From Erythroxylum novogranatense (taxonomy: Eukaryota > Streptophyta > Magnoliopsida > Malpighiales > Erythroxylaceae): DNA of 64,000 nt. The notes beneath the pieces are model-generated. The model searched no databases. It saw only the letters and a program-made list of their open reading frames with translations, and was not told the origin of the DNA. Position numbers and translations under genes: made by a program. The stretch is from assembly GCA_029891385.1 (NCBI GenBank), contig CM057230.1, forward strand, positions 20,774,847 to 20,838,846, given 5' to 3'. This document shows, piece after piece, positions 22,530 through 33,080 of the stretch. How positions within the stretch are numbered: position 1 is the stretch's first letter; each line of letters starts with the position of its first letter.

Positions 22530-23451
22530 ATTACGTCTATTCTGAAGTGGTTCGCAACATATATAAATTCTCCATATATAATAAGTAAAGGGAAAGATTT
22601 ATTTTATTCCCAGTAGTTATTTCTTTGTTTAGTGGATGATAGAATACTTTATTGTCAAATTGACCCACCAATATTACTATAGCTATTAGAATAATTAGTT
22701 TTGCAACTAACCATGGTTTGAAGCTAAGCTAGTGTGGATATAAATACTTGGAATTTAATTGTTGAACATCCTTATGACATTTGAGGGCTGCAGTAACATA
22801 TTACTAGAGTTTTGAGCATTTACAGGCATTCATTTATTGGCAATGAAGTGATTGAGAGTGTGGAACATTAAATTGAGCAAGTAAGGTTTATTTAAGTCAT
22901 AAAGATAGATTGGGATTGGTTTTCTTGTATTTAAGTGCTCCAAGAAATATGGAGGTTCTTTTTATCCTTCAAGGAAGATCATATGAGAGTTTCTTGGTCA
23001 AAAAAAAATTATTGTAAAAAGGTTAATCATCATCTAGTTCAAAGAAAAGATTAGTGGGATCCTAAAAGATATTTAAAAAATTGATGTAATCAAGATTTGT
23101 TTTCTAAAACTATTATAAAATCAATTTACAACCTCTCTTTCTTACACTCTATACTTTATTTTTGGTTGATTGATTGAGTTTAATTACATTTTATTGTATT
23201 TTATCATTCAATTTGAAATCAATTAAGTGTCTTTATTAAGTTAAATTTTTTTCCTTTGAATCATTAATATTTAATTCATCATCTCTTGGGTGTCATTAAG
23301 GACCACGCAACTCATGTTTAGTGAAAAGATTAATTGGAAGAGCTAGTGACCGGCACATCTACCAACTAGATCAATAGAGATGGTCATATAGGTTCAAAAA
23401 GTTAATCATGAAAACAGGAAAGATGACAAGCATACTACAATTTTGATATAA

Positions 23452-23516
23452 AAAATGCATACTTTAATCAATCCATCAATATAAAAAATGCATACTTTAA
23501 TCAATCCATCAATAGG
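23452..23516. repeat. 33-bp tandem duplication
   Basis: ATGCATACTTTAATCAATCC occurs at 23455 and again at 23488. No gene is associated. Confidence 0.8.
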
Positions 23517-24156
23517 AACTCCACAAGCAATAATGTTATGTGCCAAAAGATAAAACACAGGTAAAAAGGGGAAAACTAGAAGAGGCAAAGGAAATAAATT
23601 CCTATGGAAATCACATAAAAGTTGGCAGCCTTTTATTAAAACTATACAAGTTCTATAATTCTAAACAATAAAGAAGAAAAAATTATCAAGGCATTGAATA
23701 TTTTCAGGACAAGTTATGATGTCGAGTAGAACAATATATATTCCTAACTGTAGTCAAGCAATAATAACTGAACAGTCAAAAACATGGGAACAAAATGGAA
23801 CTATCTTAATTTTATGTTAAACCTAATTAAAATAAATCTATCTAAAGCTACTACTAAGAATGTTATCTCGAAGTTATAGTAAATGTACATTGGAAACGAA
23901 GGGATCAGATCACTTGTTCTGTTTTTGCTGTTTCAATTCTATTCCAAATGATCTTATTCATATATTTATGTGAAACCTATATATGCTTCATGTGACATGG
24001 TTCTAAATTGAATAACAGCGTTGCATAAAGCACAACGTCATATGCTACTTGGGTAAACCAAAAATAATGTCGTTTCTTTGATTTTTATTAAGATTTTTAA
24101 TAGGAATGAATGCTAAAGGATCTTATGTTACAAAAATAAAAATATAAAAAATAATT

Positions 24157-24723
24157 GATAGTGGTTTGGGAGTGGGACCCACACTTTTTTTGGTATTGTC
24201 CCCTTTGGTCGCCAGGCGCGGATCTTGTCGCTTGAACCTGTGACCTTAGGATTTTTGATGGGTGCAAGACTCACGCCTCACACCACTGAGCTACATAGTC
24301 CAGTGATGTGAGGCATGGATCTTGCACCCATCAAAAACCATGAGGTCACAAGTTCAAATGACGAGATCCGCGCCTGGTGACCAAATTGGACAATACTAAA
24401 AAAGGTACGGGTCCCACTCCTAAACCAAAAAGGCGTCTTTTTGAAGAGGGTGTCCCCCGTCGTCTAAGTATTATGCCCTTTGGTCTGCCAGGGTGAGGTT
24501 GCGACTCGAACCCCTGACCAAAGGGTTTTGTTGGCCTCAGGGTCACGCCTCTTACCACTGAGCTCTCAAGTGGTGTGAGGTGTGAGTCAAGCACCCAACA
24601 AAACTCTGAGGTCACAGGTTCGATTCTCGTTGCCTCCAAGGAATGCGCAACGCCCCTTACGAGATGTGAGTGTAACCAAATTAGACAAAATCAAATAATG
24701 CGGGCCCACTCAAACTAGATAGT
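24157..24723. mobile_element. Palindromic composite of tRNA-derived SINE-like units with target duplication
   Basis: Compared with the paralogous empty site near 19978 (TTGATAGTTTTTTAAAAC), this copy has about 555 extra bases flanked by GATAGT (24157-24162 and 24718-24723). The insert consists of two successive palindromes (about 24163-24424 and 24427-24717). Each arm carries tRNA-like promoter boxes: an A-box-like TAGCTCAGTGGTGTGAGG or GAGCTCAGTGGTAAGAGG, and a B-box-like GGTTCGATTC, GGTTCGAGTC or GGTTCAA. These are RNA polymerase III promoter elements of tRNA-derived SINEs. Arms are head to head, in the order minus, plus, minus, plus. The outer ends are also inverted (GTTTGGGAGTGGGACCC against GTTTGAGTGGGCCC). 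No tRNA structure with a plausible anticodon is preserved. Confidence 0.75.
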
Positions 24724-25164
24724 GTTTTAAAAATTGGGTTCTGAATTAGAAAAAAAATCTCAAACGGTCGTATTTATTTAACTCTAATGCCTTATCTTAC
24801 ATATTTTATAATTAGATAAACATGTTAAAAGTAAATAAGTTTAATATAAAATACTAAAATAAAATAAATGTAAATTAAATTAAAATTTAATATAAAATAC
24901 TAATATGAAATTAATGTAAATTAAATTAAAATTTAGAGTGTTAAATTAATTATAATTTTATTATAAAAGAATATGATATCCTTTTAAAGTGTATTAAATA
25001 AGCCTTTTGAAATAATATAATAACTTATATGAGTAATTTATTTAATTAATTTAAGAGTTTGGGTTGAATGATATTACTTTAATTCGTAACAACCGCAACA
25101 AACTCATTCTAACCTAGAATCTTTACTGACCAGGGAATTCAAACAAGAGCCAACCCCTATAAAG

Positions 25165-25443
25165 CTACTTTTTCCCTGTATTTCTAGGTAGTAGGCATAT
25201 GTTTATATCAAATTGTTCTGTTTGAGGATAATTTTGTAGTGACAGGTACTCGTAAGCTATTACACCAAACATAAAAGATTTAATTTTTAATAAATATATC
25301 GCGAAGGAATCAGCGTATCGACAATTTGATAATTCTAGCAATCTTATTAAGTCAATATCTACATATCCTACGGGAACCTTCGATAGTCGTTTTGGAGTTA
25401 ATCCACCTAGACGCATAAGGCGTGTTATATTACACATTGTCAT
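25165..25443 (-). CDS. Unrecognised 92-codon ORF, mostly inside an inserted segment
   Basis: I do not recognise this gene. The product begins MTMCNITRLMRLGGLTPKRL, continues with a hydrophobic and mixed-charge stretch (VDIDLIRLLELSN, ADSFAIYLLKIKSFMFG), and ends in an AT-rich tail where the frame runs into the ancestral flank. The amino acid make-up looks like a globular helical protein rather than random AT-rich DNA. The segment is missing from the paralogous copy at 20390, so it was acquired. One idea is a captured fragment of a foreign or organellar gene, or an endogenous non-retroviral virus fragment; I have no match to support either. It is more likely a relic than a working gene. Confidence 0.3.
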   Translation of the reverse strand: MTMCNITRLMRLGGLTPKRLSKVPVGYVDIDLIRLLELSNCRYADSFAIYLLKIKSFMFGVIAYEYLSLQNYPQTEQFDINICLLPRNTGKK

Positions 25444-25530
25444 TATGTCTTTTTCTTCTTTCCTTTATAATTAAAAAAAAAAGGTTACGTCTGTTTGTAT
25501 AATAGCTCAAGACAGCCTGTAAGCGCTTTA
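25190..25530. other. ~340-bp segment absent from the paralogous copy
   Basis: The left paralogue reads directly from TGTATTTGTAGG (about 20390) into CTGTACTGACTCC; here about 340 bases intervene between the equivalent sequences. The insert has a more even base composition than its flanks, a ten-adenine run near 25471, and almost all of an unrecognised 92-codon frame on the minus strand. No clear target duplication was found. Confidence 0.65.
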
Positions 25531-25610
25531 CTGGCTTCAAATTTTAAATGAATAAAACAATCTTTTTTACAGACAAGGATATCTATGTCGACGTGGTCTG
25601 TATCACTTAG

Positions 25611-26375
25611 ACAACGATATCCACCAATGTTATGAATATCGCATCTGGTTCGATCTGACGGATTGAATACAATCAGGCTATCAGGTATCGGTTTGATGCA
25701 AAGACTGCTTTAGGATATTTTTAAATTTATAAAATAGTCCCTAAATTTTTTAAAAATTGCAAAATAGTCCATATTAATATATATTATACAATTGTACTGT
25801 ATAACATCAACCCATAAATATAATTAATTTTAAAATATATAAATTTTGATTTAATAATTGAAAATATATAAAATAAATATTAGTTTATAAATAATAATTT
25901 TAAAATTATTTATTTTGAAAATAAAATATTTGTATTAATACTTTATTAATAAATATTATATAAAATATTAAAATAAATTTAAATAAAATAATTTATTAGT
26001 AATAATTTATTAGTAATTAAAATTAAAATATTTTATTTTTAAGTTTTATTTAATTTATAATTATTATTAGTAATAAAATATTTATTATTATTTTAAAAGT
26101 TTGAAAAAAGGAGGAATGAGAGGGAGGAAGAGATTTTGAAATTTTTAAAATTTTGCAAAAACCCCTAAATTTTTAAAATTTTCTAGATCTTAATCGAGAT
26201 TTGACCGGTATTTTGAATATCAGTTTAGTCATCGCCGGTAATCTCGAATCGCTGGTATCGATCGTATTTAAATCCGGTACCAAAACTTAAATTCCGAGTG
26301 CAGTTTAGATCGGAATGCAACGCATCGGCCGGAACCGCCTAAGTGCGTATGAAAATCCAAAACAACGATATCCAC
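25611..26375. mobile_element. 737-bp insertion with 14-bp direct repeats
   Basis: ACAACGATATCCAC occurs at 25611-25624 and 26362-26375, while the paralogous site (20498 onward, ACAACGATATCCGC) is present once. The insert starts CAATGTTATGAATATCG, has a very AT-rich core (25740-26100) and a GC-richer end with repeated CGGTA/CCGGTA motifs. Similar CCGGTA-rich sequence recurs at 28200-28350. No coding frame or clear terminal inverted repeat is seen; a 14-bp duplication is long for Mutator-type (about 9) and would suit a retroposed or Mutator-like element only loosely. Confidence 0.5.
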
Positions 26376-26979
26376 TGCAAATACTGTTTTAAATATCCAC
26401 TGCAATCTCTTACTGTTTTAAGTAAGAGATTATTTTATTATCTCTTGTGGAATGGTTCACAAACATAAATTCTTTATATTTTTAATTGAATAACACTATC
26501 CTTTCATAGGAATTAATGTATATTAGTATTTATTGTTGCAAGTTGTAACTAATGTATGATATTATTAATTTATTTAATAAAATAATTATTTATCTTTATA
26601 TTTTTGTTAATTATATTTAATTTTAGTGATCAAGAAAAGAGAATTGGCAATGACTAAGATGGTTAGGGGTTGGAAAAGATTGCTTCACCAAGCACCATAC
26701 TCTCGGAGATCTTATGCACGTGAGGAAAAGATGGCTTTACCATACTCTCAAAGATCTTATCCACGTGAATCATCATTTTCTCTAAGAGATGTTCAATAAG
26801 GGCACAGCTTGGCGCTTAAGAGGTCTTCAATGAGAGAATGCAATAGAACTATTGAGCATAGGATTTTTTTATATATATCATAAGGCAACGAATACACAAA
26901 TTACGCTATTAATCGAAGAAAGGAAACCTCAGTTATATCATCTACTAGGATATTAAAGCAACCTATAAGCGGGTACTGA
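26376..26979. other. Spacer with a possible third copy of the BAHD upstream motif
   Basis: GGAATGGTTCACAAACATAAATTC (two words: GGAATGGTTCACAAAC, ATAAATTC) near 26450 resembles the GAAGTGGTTCGCAACAT region of 18960 and 22548. ACGTGAGGAAAAGATGG-like phrases repeat at 26718 and 26771. No gene is seen. Confidence 0.4.
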
Positions 26980-28020
26980 TACTAATAAATACTAAGATCT
27001 AAGGACCTGGCATGGTTTGTTAGCTAATCCGCGGCTCGATTAGCCTCTCGGTATGTATGCCTAGCTTTCACAATCCATTCATAGTTGAGAAGTTGTTGGA
27101 TCCTCATAATTAAATTAGTGTGAGGCGTATACGTTGTAGCTGATACCAATAAACTGTGAATAACAATCAATGAATCCACTTCAAGTTCTATTTTTTGGTA
27201 ACCCTCATTTCAGACAAGAGTGAGACCCAATAATACCCCCCATAGGTCAACACAAACTGAGGTGCAATACCCGATGTTATGCCCAAAACCTCATAACCAT
27301 TTGCCTGTGCTATCCCGAAGAAGGCCCTCGGCGGTCACATGCGAAGTCGAGGATCGGTAGGCTCCATCCTTATTAAGGCGTATCCAGTCCTGTTGGCGGT
27401 TGGTCCATCCCACTAGAGTCTCTATCCTCACTTTAGGGTTCTGTATTGCTTTGCTAACCAATATCTTAGCGTGAATAAACGAAAGCACATATTGTAACAC
27501 TATACTGTGCGAATTTACCGACCAAGAGAAGTTGGGATCGAAAATGGATTTGTTTCGTCAATTCCAGAGAAACCAACATGTTGTTTCAAATATTAGCGAC
27601 CATGCGAGCCCCTGAATGCATTGAGGTCGCCGAAAATTAGCCATTAGCCAATACTTTAATTCTTCCTGGAAGAATCCGTCAAAGATGAGATTAGTGGAAA
27701 AGCTGCGCCAAAAATGCTTTGCTCTACAACCATCCCGAACAATATGTAGAATGGATTCAAGTTTCCCACAACGCTGACAAGTTGGGTCCATGGATTGGTA
27801 TTTAATAACTCGTTGTTGATTAGAGGGGAGTTTGTCGCGTGCCAAGAGCCAAAGGAAGGCTCTAATTTGTTGTGGACTCTCCCATTTCCATACCTGTGTC
27901 CATACACTGCTGTAATTGCTGCCATCCTGCCGAGAAATTAAATTATAGGCTGAGGAGATGGTAAACATATCATTCTGTGATGGGCCCCATAACATTCGAT
28001 CCGAGCCGAACTGATGAGAT
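26980..28020 (-). pseudogene. LINE ORF2 C-terminal remnant (zf-RVT plus RNase H-like)
   Basis: The frame at 27558-27995 (145 codons) contains FTISSAYNLI, then WKWESPQQIRAFLWLLARDK, then CQRCGKLESILHIVRDG. This is the zinc-binding zf-RVT region between reverse transcriptase and RNase H of plant L1-type LINEs. A second frame (27291-27500) has QDWIRLNKDGAYR and GLLRDSTGKWL of the RNase H-like domain. Further frameshifted sequence to about 26990 ends in HTYREANRAAD, the domain's last motif. No reverse transcriptase core is present. It is a 5'-truncated, inactive LINE. Confidence 0.85.
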
Positions 28021-28179
28021 GGAGGAGGATACTAGCTATCACCAAACATATTGATGGGGGAAGAAGATGCTAGAATAGATGCCAATGCCATTTGCCCCGA
28101 TCGTCAACAAACTCCCGTACTGGCTTGTGCAGAACAGTTGAATGAAGACAAATCTCCCTATTTTTTAAAATTAAGTACT

Positions 28180-28350
28180 GGCTTATGCAAAAAGTCTCCA
28201 TATTTTTTAAAATTTCTGGTATCGATCAGTATTTTGAATATCGATCGGCACTATTCGAAACGGGCCGATATCGACTAGTATTTAAACTCTGTACGATCCA
28301 TCCTTTTTTGTACCAGTTTTGGTCCGGCTCATACCGGTATTTATAATACT
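28180..28350. repeat. CCGGTA/CGATATCG-rich repeat fragment
   Basis: It shares short motifs (GGTATCGATC, ATTTTGAATATCGATCGG, ATTTAAA) with 26190-26300, inside the 737-bp insertion. It is probably another piece of the same repeat family. The open frame at 28051-28278 overlaps it and is not convincing. Confidence 0.45.
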
Positions 28351-28679
28351 GTCTTCAACTATTCTTATTGTCCTTCCGTTACTAGGATTTTGAATATTTT
28401 TGCTCAGAAGTTTAAATCGACAATCTTCACGTTCATATTTTTCCTTATTTAATTATTTCAATTTTTATTTTATTTGTAGGGATATAATTGAAAACACAAG
28501 TTAAAATTAAGTTACATTCTATGAAATACTGTTGCATATCAAACACTATAATAAGAATCCACCCAATTTTTCTATTAGAACTTTTATAAATATCCAAACA
28601 TGTTAATATCTTTACTTTTATGGATAGATTTATTTTCAAACTTGGGTTTAATCATATTCTAAAGTGAAAGATAATATAA

Positions 28680-29580
<901 letters not shown>

Positions 29581-29857
29581 AAACTTGATATCCATGAGTG
29601 ATCAGTAATATAATTAAAATAAAATTACTTTGGAGGGTTTAGTAGATTCTCAAAGGGTTTAGTAGATTCTCAAACTTAATGGAATAAATCAATTCCTAAA
29701 TTGCTCCAAAGCAAACACTATTTTTTACTAATTCCATTCCTTTATTTCAAACTCTCAAACCATGGCTCTTGAGTGCTATAGCTAAAAGTCTCCTCCTAGT
29801 GGATGGCTCTTGAGTGCTAAAAAGGGTCTCCCTCCCTACTCGAATGCCCTCAATTTT

Positions 29858-29975
29858 AAAGATTTTATGATAGAATGAGTTTATTAAGATGGTTACGTAT
29901 TAAAGTCAATATAATTTAAAGATTTTATGATAGACTGAGTTTATTAAGATGGTTACGTATTAAAGTAAATATAAT
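29858..29975. repeat. ~59-bp tandem duplication
   Basis: AAAGATTTTATGATAGA followed by TGAGTTTATTAAGATGG occurs twice, near 29858 and 29918, differing at a few positions. Confidence 0.9.
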
Positions 29976-30122
29976 TGGACATTAAAGTGGTTTGATCTAA
30001 TATATCCATAACATATAATTTATTTTTTTCTTTATCAAATATTCTAATGGGACATAGAAAATGAAATTAATATATATTCTATTTAAATTGATTACATTCA
30101 TTCTTACTAATTATCAATTAAA

Positions 30123-30276
30123 TTTGAAAACATCATTTTCAAATATTAATTATTTTCAAATATTAATTATAAATTATAGAAAAGTCATTTTCAAATATTA
30201 ATTATAAATTATAATTAATATTTGAAAATGAATTTTCTATAATTTATAATTAATATTTGAAAATGATGTTTTCAAA
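30123..30276. repeat. AT-rich foldback (inverted repeat), MITE-like
   Basis: The left arm begins TTTGAAAACATCATTTTCAA and the right arm ends with its reverse complement. AAATATTAATTATAAATTAT and its inverse are repeated within, so the whole block can fold into one hairpin. No target duplication is certain. I class it only as a foldback. Confidence 0.7.
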
Positions 30277-30581
30277 TGTTAGTTCTCTCTCACCAAAATT
30301 ATTTAAATCATTCCAATCAAGAGCAATAGAATATTTTCTAATTACTTTAAAGCGATGAATTTTATTAATTTTATTTCCATATAATTTATATAATATCCAA
30401 GTATCATTTACTACAACAATAATAACTCAGCAAAAATCTCAATTATACATAAGGTTTAGGAGATTCAGATTATACAACCTTCCTCCTAACTAGTTGAGAA
30501 GTTGGTTCCAAATGATATACATAAAATAAATAAATAAATAAAATATGAAATAAGTAATAAACTAAATAATACAATAAAGAG

Positions 30582-30672
30582 TTGATAATAATAATAATAA
30601 TAATAACAATAACAACAATAATAATAACAACAATAATAATAATAATCATCATCATTATCATCATCATCATCA
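30582..30672. repeat. AAT/AAC/ATC microsatellite
   Basis: Runs of AAT, AAC and TCA trinucleotides lie together. An open frame on the minus strand (30470-30673) is made of Met/Ile runs from this repeat and is not a gene. Confidence 0.95.
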
Positions 30673-30812
30673 AGCTAAGTAGGACAAAGTTTAAACTAAA
30701 TCCCTAAGTGGTAAGTATTATATATTTAAAAGTTTAGGCTAACTACAAGAAAAAGTGATAAAAAACATACGAGAATGAAAAGGAGCTCTTTATGAGAGAT
30801 CATTTACCTATA

Positions 30813-30998
30813 TCATAGATTGCCAAAAAATTTATTGTGAGTTATGTCATCGGTAAATTTTAATAGTGTCATATTATTCTTGATTACCTCCTCATATTCT
30901 TTCTTAAGTTTTTCTTTTTTTCCTCTTATAATATCTAAGTATAATTTTTTCGCATCTTTTATAGGAACGTTTGAATGTTTCCTTTTAATAGATACCAC
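30813..30998 (-). CDS. Short lysine-rich ORF, doubtful
   Basis: A 61-codon frame reads MVSIKRKHSNVPIKDAKKLY and continues with charged, helix-forming residues (KKEKLKKEYEEVIKNN). I recognise no family. It lies in AT-rich DNA just left of the 497-bp duplication and may be chance or a relic exon. Confidence 0.15.
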   Translation of the reverse strand: MVSIKRKHSNVPIKDAKKLYLDIIRGKKEKLKKEYEEVIKNNMTLLKFTDDITHNKFFGNL

Positions 30999-31004
30999 TT
31001 ATTA

Positions 31005-31999
31005 ATTACCTAAAATATAATATGTCACAAGTAGTACTAAAATGTAGTAATTTCCATATGAAATAGTTTGACAACTTAAAGTCTAAGAATCAATTATACA
31101 ACTATTATAATATGAACATCAAAGATGCACAAGTAGTATCTTATTTGAGATTTTCACTATTAAGTCAATTTAGTACTAACTATTATCTAATAAGTATTCA
31201 TACATTTTAAGTCTTTCAATACTTTCATTTATGAGATCAATTATTTTGTATTACAAAAGATAATATATGATAATTTTATTATTATGTTAATATCTCATTT
31301 TAGTAAAACTATATTAAACAATATTTTAGAATAATACCTAAATATAAATTAAATCTCATCGTTATGATCTCATCATAATTTTAATTACACATAAATTATT
31401 TCAATGATTTAATTTTTAGTATTAAATATTAAATTTAATTAAAAATATATAAAGATAAATAATTCTTTTTTCGTGGTGTACCATCAAATAACATGAGTTT
31501 GATTACCTAAAATATAATGTCACAAGTAGTACTAAAATGTAGTAATTTCCATATGAAATAGTTTGACAACTTAAAGTCTAAGGATCAATTATACAACTAT
31601 TATAATATGGACATCAAAGACGCACAAGTAGTATCTTATTTGAGATTTTCACTATTAAGTCAATTTAGTACTAACTATTATCTAATAAGTATTCATACAT
31701 TTTAAGTCTTTCAATACTTTCATTTATGAGATCAATTATTTTGTATTACAAAAGATAATATATGATAATTTTATTATTATGTTAATATCTCATTTTAGTA
31801 AAACTATATTAAAAATATTTTAGAATAATACCTAAATATAAATTAAATTTTATAGTTATGATCTCATCATAATTTTAATTACACATAAATTATTTAAATG
31901 ATTTAATTTTAGTATTAAATATTAAATTTAATTAAAAATATATAAAGATAAATAATTCTTTTTTCGTGGTGTACCATCAAATAACATGAGTTTGAATTA
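31005..31999. repeat. 497-bp tandem duplication
   Basis: The first copy is 31005-31501, the second 31502 to about 31999. Both begin ATTACCTAAAATATAAT and end TACCATCAAATAACATGAG. They differ by only a few substitutions and small indels, so the duplication is rather recent. No coding frame is involved. Confidence 0.93.
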
Positions 32000-32734
32000 T
32001 TGTCAAACTATTTAGAAGCCTAGTCTCATCATTTAAACCTCCTAAAAAAGACTAGTTCCTACTTATAGATATCACAGAAAAGAAATTTGGACAATTGAAG
32101 CAACAAGTGGCTATCTTTCATTAGTAGGATCCAACTGTTGTTATTAAGTATTGACGACTTTAATATATTTTGAAGCCGACACATACGTATCCTAATGTCA
32201 ATTGTCAAAGCTATTTTAAAAAATGAAGAGCTTTGAATGAACCGGAAATAAAATAGATGCATCAAAGTAAGGTATAGAACAAAAAAAAAAAACGAAAGAG
32301 GCCAGGCTTTAAATTAATTAGAGTGATGACCATAATGTTATTATGCAAAAGGGTAAGGAGCTCGTCATTTGATAAAAAGTTCTAATGCATTATATGGATT
32401 CCCTCTGATTTTTTGAAAGGTATAAATTTCTGGGTTATTATGCCTATATTGCTAATATTAAATCAAAGGAATAGTGTAGGGGACATTAGCATCGATAAGA
32501 GGGATTTATTTTTATATAATTGACAGCTTTTAGGGAACTACCATTACCATTGATCAGAGGAATTTTTTTAGTTGAATCTTTAGATATAATAATATGATAT
32601 TGATACGATCGTGTAGCGATTTGACTTCATTCAATTGTTCTGTCAGTAAAATCCTATGCTCAATTGCATTCTAATCTGATTGAAGACCTCTTAAGCCAGA
32701 AGCTAAGCCCTTTGTTGAACATCTGTTAGAGGAA
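32000..32734. other. Spacer and upstream DNA of the BAHD pseudogene
   Basis: No gene is seen. From about 32610 it matches the upstream DNA of the second gene (38970-39111): for example TTCTGTCAGTAAAATCCTAT against TTCTGTTGGTAAAATCCTAT. The copy therefore derives from a duplication closest to that gene. Confidence 0.65.
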
Positions 32735-33080
32735 ATGACGATTCATGTGGATAAGATCTCTCAAAGTATGGTGAAGCCATCTTCTCCTACCCCTAACCAT
32801 CTTCGTCGTTGCCAATTATCATCTCTTGATCAAGTCATGGTTGGAGTTTCCACACCTGGTTCTCTAAATCCTCTTCTATCCTAGAAAATCCAACATCACC
32901 AATGCTGAAAGGTACCAAAGGGTGAAGAAATCCTTGTCTCGGACCTTAACCCTTTTTACCCTTTTGCAGGGCGTGTCGTAGGTAACTCTCACGTAGACTG
33001 CATCGACGAGGGAGTTCCTCTCGTGGAAGCTAAGGTCAGATGCACCATGCTCCAAGTTCTCCAAGGGAGTTCCTCTCGTT
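32735..33080 (+). pseudogene. BAHD acyltransferase pseudogene, 5' fragment
   Basis: It begins ATGACGATTCATGTGG and encodes MTIHVDKISQSMVKPSSPTP, clearly the start of the family at 20570 and 39112. Near residue 40 an extra TAAATCC and lost bases create a frameshift and stop. One T is also missing in the CCCTTTTTTACCC run near 32950. Homology stops near 33080, before HxxxD, where a truncated solo LTR begins. The last bases repeat GGGAGTTCCTCTCGT, also present 53 bp upstream (33011), in place of the expected continuation. That looks like template-copied filler at a repaired break. No downstream half exists beyond the LTR. It cannot make an enzyme. Confidence 0.92.

Larger units (their letters stand above)
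22530..25650. repeat. Right copy of a tandem segmental duplication (BAHD upstream DNA, gene lost)
   Basis: The stretch aligns by eye with 18930-20510, with extra sequence at about 22960-23860 and two clear insertions (24163-24717 and about 25190-25530). At the left end GAAGTGGTTCGCAACAT is shared; towards the right end TCTAACCTAGAATCTTTACTG (20 of these 21 bases shown as two words: TCTAACCTAG, AATCTTTACTG) and the TATCTATGTCGA motif are shared. In the left copy this DNA leads into an intact BAHD gene. Here the gene body is absent: a further insertion (25625-26361) and unrelated sequence follow. So one gene copy was lost or never duplicated in full. Confidence 0.8.

Noticed and set aside
24163..24717. 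tRNA genes suggested by A- and B-box motifs
   Set aside because: The arms lack a foldable cloverleaf with a clear anticodon and acceptor stem, and lie in palindromic insertions; they are tRNA-derived SINE-like units.
30470..30673. Met/Ile-rich 67-codon ORF on the minus strand
   Set aside because: It is a translation of the trinucleotide microsatellite.
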